Source of the DNA: CAZRIP01 sp964600165
GTDB taxonomy: Bacteria > Elusimicrobiota > Elusimicrobia > UBA1565 > UBA9628
Direction of reading: 5' to 3'
Length of the DNA stretch: 21,898 nt
NCBI GenBank assembly: GCA_964600165.1
Contig: CAZRIP010000065.1
Coordinates: 1 to 21,898 of the forward strand
Position numbers and translations under genes: made by a program. Below are positions 6,957 to 14,622 of the stretch, one piece after another. The notes under the pieces are model-generated. The model searched no databases, was not told where the DNA came from, and saw only the letters and a list, made by a program, of their open reading frames with translations. Numbering within the stretch: position 1 is the stretch's first letter; each line of letters starts with the position of its first letter.

Positions 6957-8254
6957 AGACCTTCGTCCTCGACACCAACGTCATCCTTCACGACCCGCTC
7001 GCGATGTTCGCCTTCGCCGGCTCCCGGGTGGTCATCCCGCTGACCGTCATCGAGGAGCTCGACACGTTCAAGCGCAGCAACGACGAGCGCGGCCGTTCGG
7101 CGCGCCTGGTCGCGCGCAAGCTCGACGAGCTGCGCAAGAAAGGCAAGCTCTCCAACTGGGTCGAGCTCGACCACGGCGGCAAGCTGCGCGTCGAGATCCA
7201 GGTCTCCGACGGCCTGCCGAAGGCGTTCTCGGCCCAGACCAAGGACAACGAGATCCTTTCCTGCGCGCTCTACTTGCGCAAGAACGGCGAGCACGTCGTG
7301 TTCATCTCGAAGGACATCAACCTGCGCATCAAGGCCGAGGCCCTCGGCCTGGAGACGCAAGATTACGAGAAGGAGAAAGTCGACGTCGACGAGCTTTACA
7401 AGGGCTGGCAGGAGCTGAGCCTCTCGAAGGCCGAGATCGACCGGTTCTACAAGGACAAGAAGCTGGCGCTCGAGCATCACGGCTTCCAACCCAACGAATT
7501 CGCGATCCTGAAAGGGACCGAGGGCTCGCAGAGCGCGCTCGCGCGCTTCGACGCCAAGCTCGGGGCGCTCGTGCCGTTGACCAAGGCGGACTCGTCGCCG
7601 TGGGGCGTCAAGCCGCTCAACGTCGAGCAGAAGCTGGCGTTGGAATTGCTGCTCAACAAGGACATCCAGTTGGTCAGCCTCGTCGGCCTCGCGGGCTCGG
7701 GCAAGACGATGATCGCGCTGGCCTGCGCGCTGCACCAGACGCTCGAGGAGAAGCACTACCGCCGCATCCTCGTCGGGCGGCCGGTCGTCGCCGTCGGCCA
7801 CGACATCGGCTTTTTGCCCGGCACGAAAGAAGAGAAGCTGACTAACTGGATGGGCGCGATCTACGATAACTTGTCCTATCTTTTAGAACGCCCGAAGGGC
7901 TCGCTCGAGACGACGGACATGGACATCCAGATGCTCATCGAGGAAGGCACGATCGAGATCGAGGCCGTGACCTATCTGCGCGGCCGCTCGCTGCCGAATC
8001 TGCTGATCATCATCGACGACGCGCAAAACCTGACGCCGCACGAGGTCAAGACGATCATATCCCGCGCGGGCATGGGCGCCAAGATCGTGCTGACCGGCGA
8101 TCCGTATCAGATCGACAACTATTACCTGGACGCCGCGTCGAACGGCCTGACGAACCTCGTCGAGCGCTTCAAGGGCCAGCCGCTCTTCGGCCACGTGACG
8201 TTCACCAAGAGCGAGCGCAGCCCGCTCGCGGCGTTGGCCAACGACCTGCTCTGA
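6953..8254 (+). CDS. PIN domain-PhoH family ATPase (PhoH2/YlaK-like)
   Basis: The 433-residue fusion has an N-terminal PIN nuclease domain (FVLDTNVILHDP at 4-15 with acidic Asp7; IEELDTFK; DNEIL; ISKDINLR) and a C-terminal PhoH P-loop ATPase with Walker A GLAGSGKT at 245-252. It continues with RILVGRPVVAVGHDIGFLPG and TGDPYQIDN. The family is proposed to unwind and cut RNA using ATP. The Walker B region reads LIIIDDAQNLTPHEV: the usual DEAQN is DDAQN (Asp355-Asp356), so the catalytic Glu is replaced by Asp. The ATG overlaps the hemW stop by 4 bases; AAAAGGAG at 6934-6941 is a ribosome binding site 11 bases upstream. A receiver-domain gene follows after 1 base. Confidence 0.95.
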   Translation: MKTFVLDTNVILHDPLAMFAFAGSRVVIPLTVIEELDTFKRSNDERGRSARLVARKLDELRKKGKLSNWVELDHGGKLRVEIQVSDGLPKAFSAQTKDNEILSCALYLRKNGEHVVFISKDINLRIKAEALGLETQDYEKEKVDVDELYKGWQELSLSKAEIDRFYKDKKLALEHHGFQPNEFAILKGTEGSQSALARFDAKLGALVPLTKADSSPWGVKPLNVEQKLALELLLNKDIQLVSLVGLAGSGKTMIALACALHQTLEEKHYRRILVGRPVVAVGHDIGFLPGTKEEKLTNWMGAIYDNLSYLLERPKGSLETTDMDIQMLIEEGTIEIEAVTYLRGRSLPNLLIIIDDAQNLTPHEVKTIISRAGMGAKIVLTGDPYQIDNYYLDAASNGLTNLVERFKGQPLFGHVTFTKSERSPLAALANDLL

Positions 8255-8255
8255 G

Positions 8256-8642
8256 ATGGCGGACAAGCCGAGGAAGTACAAGATCCTCGTCATCGACGAC
8301 GACGAGCTCATCCGCGAGGTCGTCAAGCTCGCGCTGAGCCACGCCGACTTCGAGGCCGTGGCGCTCGAGGATCCGAAGCTGGCCCTGGCCGTCGTCAAGC
8401 AATCGAAGCCGGACCTGATCCTGCTCGACCTCTACATGCCCGAGATCAACGGCTTGGACCTCCTGCGCCGCCTGCGCGCCGACCCGGCGGCCAAGGAGAT
8501 ACCCATCATCGTCTTCACGGGCTCGAACGAGACGATCGATCAAGTCGTCGCCGCCGACGCCGGGGCTTACGAGTACGTCAAGAAGCCCGTGTCCGGAGAG
8601 GCCTTGATCGCGAAGATCCGCAAGGTCCTCAAGCTCGACTGA
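8256..8642 (+). CDS. Single-domain response regulator (receiver only)
   Basis: The 128-residue product is just a CheY-like receiver domain: acidic pocket DDD at 14-16, phosphoacceptor Asp58 in ILLDLYMPE, Thr88 in VFTG, and Lys109/110 in YVKKP. No output domain follows, so it must act by binding a partner protein or as a relay. No histidine kinase is in the window. It starts 1 base after the PIN-PhoH stop, as the last gene of the slipin-hemW-phoH run, and ends 9 bases before the convergent TPR gene. Confidence 0.95.
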   Translation: MADKPRKYKILVIDDDELIREVVKLALSHADFEAVALEDPKLALAVVKQSKPDLILLDLYMPEINGLDLLRRLRADPAAKEIPIIVFTGSNETIDQVVAADAGAYEYVKKPVSGEALIAKIRKVLKLD

Positions 8643-8651
8643 GTCCGAGCC

Positions 8652-10715
8652 CTAGCCGTTGAGGATCGACTCGATGAGCTTCTCGACGTCGGCCGCGCCC
8701 GCGGCCTTGGCTTCCTCGAGGCGCTTTTTGAAGAGCTCCGGCGCTTCTTGGGCCGCGCGGCGGAACTCGCTCAGCTGGCCTTGCACGTCGCCGCGCTCGC
8801 CGGCGAGCATGCCGCGGCTGATGTAGGCTTGCGCGAGGTCGGGCTCGGCGGCGACGGCGGCGTCGAGGCTCTTGGCGGCCTCGTCGACGCGGCCGAGCTG
8901 GCGCAGGGCCTCGCCGCGGCAGTAGTGCGCGTGGCCGAGCTGGGGCGAGAGCTCCAGCGCGCGCTCGGCGTCGGCGAGCGCGTCCTTGCCGCGGCCGGCG
9001 CCAAGAAGCGCTTCCGCGCGCCATGACCAGACCCACGCCGTCGCCGCGTCGCGGCGCAGCGCCTCGTCGAGGTCCTTCAACCCGTCCTCGCTTCGGCCCG
9101 CCAGCCAGAGCGCGCGGCCGCGCCAAGCGAAGGCCCAGGCGAACGCGGGTTGCGCGCAGACCGCGCGGTCGAGATCGCGCAAGCCGAGCTCTTGCTCGCC
9201 GAGCGCCAGGCGCAGCGCTCCGCGCCACGCGTGGGGCCAGCTCTTGCCCGGGTCTTGATAGATCGCCGCGCCCGCGCCGGTCGCGGCCGCGAGCGTCTCG
9301 GCGGGCGAGGCCGGCTTGCGCCCCGGCTCTAGAGCAAGCCGGGAGCCGCGCGGGTTCGAGCGCACGAGCCGCGCGTAATCGTCGAAGGCGCCGCCGTAAT
9401 CGCCGACGGCGAGACGGCAGCGCGCGCGCTGCTCCAAGATCCATTCCGTACGGCAAGGATAAGTGAGGTTGAGCGCGCGGTCGAAGTCCTGGACGGCTTC
9501 CAAGTGCCTGCCCAGCTTGGCCAGCGCCTCGCCGCGCTTGGCGTAGGCGAAGCCGTAGCCCGGATCGGCGGCGGCCGCACGGGAGAACTCGACGACGCCT
9601 TCCTCGTGGCGCCCTTTATCGGAAAGAACGCGGCCGAGCCACAGCCGGGACTGAGCGAAGTCGCGGCGCAGCGTCATCGCCTTCTTCATCGCCTTGAGCG
9701 CGTCGTCTTGGCGGCCGGCCTGGCGGAACGCCTCGCCGAGCCACTGATAGAGCCAATGACATGAGGGGTCGAGCGCGATCGCGGTCTCGAGGTCCTCGAT
9801 GCCTTCGTCGACGATCGCCCCGTCGTTTTGGCCCTGCACGCGCGAGCGCGCGAGGCAAGCCCGGATCCAAGGGCTCTTCGGATCGAGCCGCGCGGCCTCG
9901 ACAAGATCCTCGGTGCCCGACGATTTCCCGCGCGAAACCGAGCGCTTGAGATCGCCGCGCAGCGCCCAGGCGAAGGCCGCTTTCGGGTTTTCGCGGATGA
10001 ACGCGTCGAGCGTCGGCATCGACTCGTCTTTGAGCAGCGCGGCGTAGAAATTCTTGGCGTCGGGCTCGAGCCGGCAGGCCGCGGCGAAGGACGCGGACGC
10101 CTCTTTCGCGCGGCCGAGGCGGGCCTCGACGCGGCCGCGCATGATCCAGGCGCCCGCGCAATCGGGCGCGATCTTCGCCGCCTCGACGAGGTCCTTGAGC
10201 GCGGGCTCGAGCTTCGACAGGCGCTCGTTGCCGGCGGCGCGCATCAAAAGCGCGCGAAGGTTCCTCTGATCGGCGGCGAGCACGGAGTCGAGCGCGCGGA
10301 AGGCGTCCGGGTTCGCGCTCGATTCGAGGATCGCGGCGGCCGTCCAGAGCTTGGGCCGCGGGTCCTTGGGCGCCCGCCGCGACGCCGCGTCCAGGTCGGC
10401 GAAGCCTTCGCGGGCGCGGCCTTCCGTGGTGACGAGCAGCTCGCCGCGCCAGGCCAGCGCGTCGACGTCTTGCGCGCGGCCGAAAGCGTCGAGCGCCTCG
10501 TCGCGGCGCTCGAGCAGCCGGAGAAGGCGGCCGCGCAGCGCGGGGGCCTTGGCTTTTTCGAGCGCCCGCAAATACGGGGCGGGGTCGTAAGGGATGCCGG
10601 ACGGCAGGGCGTACGGGAAAAGGAAGCGCGGTTCCAGGCCGAGGATGTGATGCAGGTGCGCGACCGCGCCGTCGTGCGCGAGCGGCTCGCGCGTGCGCGA
10701 GGCGGTGCGGGCCAT
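8652..10715 (-). CDS. TPR-repeat protein, 687 aa, cytoplasmic
   Basis: Nearly the whole protein is built of about 34-residue helical pairs with TPR signatures, for example YAKRGEALAKLGRHLEAVQD, HAYCRGEALRQLGR-type units and AYISRGMLAGERGD. The first 60 residues (including HHILGLEPRFLFPYALPSG) are not TPR-like, and the C-terminus is a short helix ending in LIESILNG. There is no signal peptide or membrane segment, so it is probably a cytoplasmic scaffold. I cannot name a partner. The ATG at 10715 lies 7 bases after a TAAACT box with no ribosome binding site. It is divergent from the SGNH gene across 38 bases. It shows no obvious catalytic motif. Confidence 0.85.
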   Translation of the reverse strand: MARTASRTREPLAHDGAVAHLHHILGLEPRFLFPYALPSGIPYDPAPYLRALEKAKAPALRGRLLRLLERRDEALDAFGRAQDVDALAWRGELLVTTEGRAREGFADLDAASRRAPKDPRPKLWTAAAILESSANPDAFRALDSVLAADQRNLRALLMRAAGNERLSKLEPALKDLVEAAKIAPDCAGAWIMRGRVEARLGRAKEASASFAAACRLEPDAKNFYAALLKDESMPTLDAFIRENPKAAFAWALRGDLKRSVSRGKSSGTEDLVEAARLDPKSPWIRACLARSRVQGQNDGAIVDEGIEDLETAIALDPSCHWLYQWLGEAFRQAGRQDDALKAMKKAMTLRRDFAQSRLWLGRVLSDKGRHEEGVVEFSRAAAADPGYGFAYAKRGEALAKLGRHLEAVQDFDRALNLTYPCRTEWILEQRARCRLAVGDYGGAFDDYARLVRSNPRGSRLALEPGRKPASPAETLAAATGAGAAIYQDPGKSWPHAWRGALRLALGEQELGLRDLDRAVCAQPAFAWAFAWRGRALWLAGRSEDGLKDLDEALRRDAATAWVWSWRAEALLGAGRGKDALADAERALELSPQLGHAHYCRGEALRQLGRVDEAAKSLDAAVAAEPDLAQAYISRGMLAGERGDVQGQLSEFRRAAQEAPELFKKRLEEAKAAGAADVEKLIESILNG

Positions 10716-10722
10716 GAGCGCC

Positions 10723-10728
10723 AGTTTA
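10723..10728 (-). promoter_or_regulatory. Putative -10 box for the 687-aa TPR gene (leaderless)
   Basis: On the minus strand, TAAACT preceded by GC ends 7 bases before the ATG at 10715. No Shine-Dalgarno is present. No good -35 is seen; a run of A lies in the spacer. Confidence 0.6.
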
Positions 10729-10740
10729 GCACTTTTTTTG

Positions 10741-10746
10741 TAAGAT
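10741..10746 (+). promoter_or_regulatory. Putative -10 box for the SGNH gene (leaderless)
   Basis: TAAGAT directly preceded by TG ends 7 bases before the ATG at 10754. It faces away from the TAAACT box of the divergent TPR gene, with a T7 run (10733-10739) between the two. An alternative ATG at 10745 lies inside this box, which argues for 10754 as the real start. Confidence 0.55.
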
Positions 10747-10753
10747 GACCGTC

Positions 10754-12436
10754 ATGCGCGCTCTGGCGATCGCGGCCGTCTTCGTTTGTCTCGCGCGCGC
10801 CGGCGAGAAGGACCGTAAGTATTACTACGAGGACATCTACAGCCCGTTTTTCGCCGTCGACCCCGACGATTCCTCGAGCTACAAGAACGTCCGGCCGGGC
10901 TCGGCGCCCGGCAGTTTTCTCGTCCACAAGACGAGCTCGACGTTCCGCGTCTTCACGATCGGCGGCTCCACCACCCTCGGCTACATGGGATTCTACGACC
11001 TCGCGCACGGCCTGCAGCTCGCTCTTCCTTCCCTCAACGTCGAGGTCGTCAATGCCGGGATGTCCGGTTACGACAGCTACCGCGAGCTGCTGGTGGAAGA
11101 ACAGGTCCTCGCCTACGATCCGGACGCGCTCGTCTTCCTGACCGGCCACAACGATTTCGCGATCAAGAAGTCGAGACCGCACTCGTATTGGGCCTTGCGC
11201 GTGGACGATTTCATGAGCCGCTTCTCGTGGTGGGAGGCGCTCCATCGGCGTTTCGACGGCTTCATGCGGTCCCGGCGCGAGCCGACGCACGCGGAGTCGA
11301 TGGCGGAGCTCGTGCGCAACGCGCGCCAGCACGCCCGGCTAGCGGCCAAGCGCGGCGTCAAGGCCGTGTTCTGCTCGCCGCCGATCAACTACCGCGACAA
11401 CGCGCCCGAGGCGAGGCTGCCCGTGGGCAGCGCGGCATTCATGCGCGGTTGGATCCCCTATTTGCGGCGCGACTGGGCGCGCGCGCGCGCCGCTTGGCTC
11501 ACGGCGCTCGATAATCCTGGAAACGGCGACGATGAAGAGGAATCGGCGAGGGCCTTCATCCTGTTCGGGCTCGCCCGCTGCGAGGAAAAGCTCGGCCGCT
11601 TGGACGACGCGCGGCGGCGCTACTACGCCGTCGTCGATTCCGGCATGGGCTACAACTGGTGCGCGGGAAGCTGCGTCGACGCGCTAAAGACCGTGGCGCG
11701 CGACGAGGGCGCGCTGTGGGCCGACGCCGAGGGGGCGTTCCGCAAGGCCGCGTTCCCGCGCATGCCCGGCCTGGACATGCTCAACGACAAGATCCATTGG
11801 CGCTCCCCGTACCACCGCCTCGTGACCGAGGAGGTCATCGCCGCGCTGCGCGCCGATCCCAAGTTCGCGAGCCTGCCTTGGGACATGGAGAATCTGAAGC
11901 GCTCTTGGAGTCGCTCGTCCGGCGACGTGGAGAATGACGAGACGAGGCTGCACGTCGAGCAGCTCATCCGGCACGCGACGGAGGACTCGAAGGACGAAGT
12001 CAACCTGTCGATCCAATCGGTCGTCTACCTACAGGCATTGGAAGAGCTGTGGCCTTCCCTGACGCGCGATCCCGAGGCCCTGTTTCACCGCGCGCGCGCG
12101 CACTACGAGCAGGAGGTGGCTCGCCCCCAGCTTTGGGAGGACAAGCCCATGCTCGACGTCGCTCCGGCCGAGTTCGATTGGAACTTCGGGGAGTTCGAAC
12201 TGGAACGCGGCCGCTACGAGCAAGCCGCCGGCTGCTTCCGGAAGACGCTCGCGCTCGAGCCGCGCGCGAAGTTCGCTCTGCTGAACCTCGCGATCGCGCA
12301 GGAGCTCGCGGGGCGGCGCCGGCAGGCGCAGGCGACGTTGTCGCGGGCCGTCGACGCCGACATGCGGCACTACGCCGAGGTCGTCTCAGCGGCGCTCGGC
12401 ATCCCGCTCGATCCGAACGAAGCGCCAAGTCAGTAG
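10754..12436 (+). CDS. Secreted SGNH/GDSL-type hydrolase with inserted and C-terminal TPR-like repeats
   Basis: The 560-residue protein starts with a signal peptide (MRALAIAAVFVCLARA). All four SGNH blocks are visible: block I IGGSTT with Ser72, block II NAGMSGY with Gly102, block III TGHND with Asn133, and block V DKIH with Asp345 and His348. SGNH enzymes are serine esterases or acyl-transfer enzymes; the GGSTT form is common in those acting on surface polysaccharide or lipid. Between blocks III and V is a TPR-like helical insert (about 232-295), and further TPR-like units follow near 440-540 (FGEFELERGRYEQAAGCF). The protein is therefore predicted to be an exported enzyme joined to a binding scaffold. 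Its last 51 bases overlap the convergent GT2 gene. Substrate is unknown. Confidence 0.85.
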   Translation: MRALAIAAVFVCLARAGEKDRKYYYEDIYSPFFAVDPDDSSSYKNVRPGSAPGSFLVHKTSSTFRVFTIGGSTTLGYMGFYDLAHGLQLALPSLNVEVVNAGMSGYDSYRELLVEEQVLAYDPDALVFLTGHNDFAIKKSRPHSYWALRVDDFMSRFSWWEALHRRFDGFMRSRREPTHAESMAELVRNARQHARLAAKRGVKAVFCSPPINYRDNAPEARLPVGSAAFMRGWIPYLRRDWARARAAWLTALDNPGNGDDEEESARAFILFGLARCEEKLGRLDDARRRYYAVVDSGMGYNWCAGSCVDALKTVARDEGALWADAEGAFRKAAFPRMPGLDMLNDKIHWRSPYHRLVTEEVIAALRADPKFASLPWDMENLKRSWSRSSGDVENDETRLHVEQLIRHATEDSKDEVNLSIQSVVYLQALEELWPSLTRDPEALFHRARAHYEQEVARPQLWEDKPMLDVAPAEFDWNFGEFELERGRYEQAAGCFRKTLALEPRAKFALLNLAIAQELAGRRRQAQATLSRAVDADMRHYAEVVSAALGIPLDPNEAPSQ

Positions 12437-13087
12437 AGCCGCGGCGGCCTCGACGCCGTCGAGCCAGCCGATCTTCTTGCCCTCCTTGTTCGAGCGCGGG
12501 CGATAGGAGACGGGCACCTCGAGGGGAGCCTTCCCGAGCCGGAGCAGCTTCGCGGCGAGCTCGCAGTCCAGCTCGAAGCCTTCGCTTTCGAGCCTCAGGC
12601 TTTCGAGGAGGTCTTTGCGGCAGCACTTGTAGCAGCAAGCCACGTCGGTCAAGCGCGAGCCGAAGAGCGCGTTGGCCAGCCCGGTCAGCGCGCGATTGGC
12701 CCAATAATGCGGCGAGAAAACGCGAGGCGCGGCCTCGAGGAACCGGGAGCCGAAAGCGATCTCCGCGCGGCCCTCGCGCAGCGGCGCCGTCACGCGCAGG
12801 ACGTCCGCGGGTTCGAGCTCGAGGTCGGCGTCGTGCACGATCACGAGCTCGCCGCGCGCCGCCGCGATCCCGCGCCGCACCGCCGCCCCCTTGCCCGCGT
12901 GGGCCGAGTAGACGACGGTGACCCCGGGCCGGCCTTCGATCTCCGCTTTTAGGAGCTCGCGCGAGCCGTCGCTCGATCCGTCGTCGACGACGACGATCTC
13001 CTTTTCGAGCGCGAGCGCGCAAAGGCGTTCGACGACGAGCTTGACCGTGCCGCGCTCGTTGAAGACCGGCACGATGATCGAGAGCAC
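12386..13087 (-). CDS. GT2 glycosyltransferase, DPM1-like (polyprenyl-phosphate sugar synthase type)
   Basis: The 233-residue protein is a single GT-A domain: LSIIVPVFNERG (donor-binding start), IVVVDDGSSDGS, HAGKGAAVRRGI, and HDADLEL with the DxD-like metal site, then GSRF and EGFELDCELAAKLL, ending in SYRPRSNKEGKKIGW. This order is typical of dolichol/undecaprenyl-phosphate mannose or glucose synthases without a membrane anchor. It would move a sugar from a nucleotide to a lipid phosphate on the cytoplasmic face. The GTG at 13087 was chosen: it lies 5 bases after the upstream TAG and gives the family N-terminus. An ATG-led extension to 13369 would run through the upstream gene. It is the last gene of the TPR / GT-C operon and overlaps the SGNH gene by 51 bases. 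Confidence 0.88.
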   Translation of the reverse strand: MLSIIVPVFNERGTVKLVVERLCALALEKEIVVVDDGSSDGSRELLKAEIEGRPGVTVVYSAHAGKGAAVRRGIAAARGELVIVHDADLELEPADVLRVTAPLREGRAEIAFGSRFLEAAPRVFSPHYWANRALTGLANALFGSRLTDVACCYKCCRKDLLESLRLESEGFELDCELAAKLLRLGKAPLEVPVSYRPRSNKEGKKIGWLDGVEAAAALLTWRFVRIERDAERR

Positions 13088-13092
13088 GGGCG

Positions 13093-14622
13093 CTAATCGG
13101 CCCCGATCTCGGCGACCAGGGCGTGCTCCGGTTCGCGATAAATCCGCGCGAGGGCGGGAGAGTCCCAGCGCGGCGGCTGGCGGAACGACTGCGGCCAGTC
13201 GCGCGGCACGACGAAAATTTTCGGCTCGCAACGCTCTCTCATCTCGGGCAGCGCGACGTGGCGCGTCGTGAAATAGGAGAACGTCTGCCGGCCGAAGAGA
13301 AGCGGCCAGGGCTCGTAGCGCAGGCCGCTTGGGGGCAGCGCCATCTCGCCTTCGACCCAACCGACGCATTGGCCCGGAGCCGAGGCCGCCTCGACCGCGG
13401 CGGCGAGGCGGGAGATCACGCTCGAGCGGATGGGAGGATCGGACCTCAGATAGCGGATCGAGTCCGCCGCGTGGTCCCAGGGAGAGAGCAGGATCACCGC
13501 TCCGGCCGTCCAGGCGCGCCCGCGCGCCGTCCGGAGCCGGCCGAACCCTACGTCGAGCCCTTGCGCGACGGCGGCGTAGACGAGCGGCGCGATCGTGAAG
13601 GCGTAATGAGCGTAGGGCCTATAGAGGAAGAAGACGAGGAAGCCGAACAGGCAGCCGAGCGCGAGGGCCGCGTGCAGGCGCAAGGGGTCCCGGCTGCGCC
13701 ACCAGGAGGCCCATCCCAGCGCGGCGAAGGCCAGCAGAGGCCAGCCGAGCTGATAGGCGAGGACCTCGATGTAATAAAACCGGCTCGGGGGCGCGATCAT
13801 CGCGAGGTGGCCGGTCGCGCTGCCGCCGACGTTGTCGATGAGCGCGTTAAAGAGCATCTCGTGCGACTTTAGGAACTCCTCCCACGCGAAGATATGCCCG
13901 TCTTGCCAAGTCCAGATCTTGAGCGCGGTCCAAAACGCCACGGTCGCGAGCCAGCAAAGCGCCGGCATCAGCCACACGGGGTTGAGGATGAAGGTCCGCA
14001 GCCGGCCGAGCAGGTCGCCGCGCCGTCTCGGGTCGACGAGAGGATAGGCGAGGGGCACCAGGATCGCGACCCCGAGATGGTATTTCGTGAGGAACGCCGC
14101 GACGTAAGCGCCGAGCAGCGCGGCGTAGCGGCCGAGCGATGGGCTCTCGTCGTAGCGGACGGCGGCCCAGAGGAACGGCAGCAGCGCCAGCGGCGCTATG
14201 AGGTCCATGGAGACGAAAGGCGCGAATTCTATTAGAAGAGGATTAAGCGCCATGGCGAGCAGCGCCGCCGCCGCCGCTCGCTCCGACGCGAGGCGGCCGT
14301 TGATGCGGTGCGAGACGGCGAGCAGCGCGGCCACGGCGAGGACCATCAGGGACTGGAAGAGCCGCAGCGCGGCCAGCGGGCCCGCGGCGGCGTAGCGCCA
14401 GGCGACGAGCGGCGAGGCGAGCAGCCAGCCGAATGGAGGGCGCACGACCTGCGGGCCGCCCCAATCCGACGGCGTCCGGGCCTTCGCCGCGACCAAGGCG
14501 TTCTCGACGGCTTGGATCCCGTCCCAGGTGTCGACCGTCAGGCCGCGGCTGAGCCACAGGACGACGACGGCGAAAAGCGCCGCGACGAGCAGCGGCCACG
14601 ACTTCTTGATCGAGGCCGTCAT
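13093..14622 (-). CDS. Multi-spanning GT-C glycosyltransferase (PMT/ArnT-like)
   Basis: The 509-residue protein has an N-terminal helix (PLLVAALFAVVVLWLS) then an external loop with VDTWDGIQAVENAL and a later RPPFGW. These match the acidic motif and the HPPL-like motif of PMT_2 (GT39/GT83-type) enzymes. About eight to ten further hydrophobic segments follow, including PLALLPFLWAAV, AALLGAYVAAFLTKYHLG and LGCLFGFLVFFLYRP. The C-terminal 100 residues are soluble. Such enzymes take a sugar from a polyprenyl-phosphate carrier and attach it to protein or lipid outside the membrane. The ATG overlaps the TPR gene stop as ATGA, and the GT2 that could make the donor follows 5 bases after its stop. Acceptor and sugar are unknown. 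Confidence 0.82.
   Translation of the reverse strand: MTASIKKSWPLLVAALFAVVVLWLSRGLTVDTWDGIQAVENALVAAKARTPSDWGGPQVVRPPFGWLLASPLVAWRYAAAGPLAALRLFQSLMVLAVAALLAVSHRINGRLASERAAAAALLAMALNPLLIEFAPFVSMDLIAPLALLPFLWAAVRYDESPSLGRYAALLGAYVAAFLTKYHLGVAILVPLAYPLVDPRRRGDLLGRLRTFILNPVWLMPALCWLATVAFWTALKIWTWQDGHIFAWEEFLKSHEMLFNALIDNVGGSATGHLAMIAPPSRFYYIEVLAYQLGWPLLAFAALGWASWWRSRDPLRLHAALALGCLFGFLVFFLYRPYAHYAFTIAPLVYAAVAQGLDVGFGRLRTARGRAWTAGAVILLSPWDHAADSIRYLRSDPPIRSSVISRLAAAVEAASAPGQCVGWVEGEMALPPSGLRYEPWPLLFGRQTFSYFTTRHVALPEMRERCEPKIFVVPRDWPQSFRQPPRWDSPALARIYREPEHALVAEIGAD

Noticed and set aside
13088..13369. N-terminal extension of the GT2 protein
   Set aside because: Reads through the end of the GT-C gene in another frame; the GT2 fold starts at the GTG at 13087.
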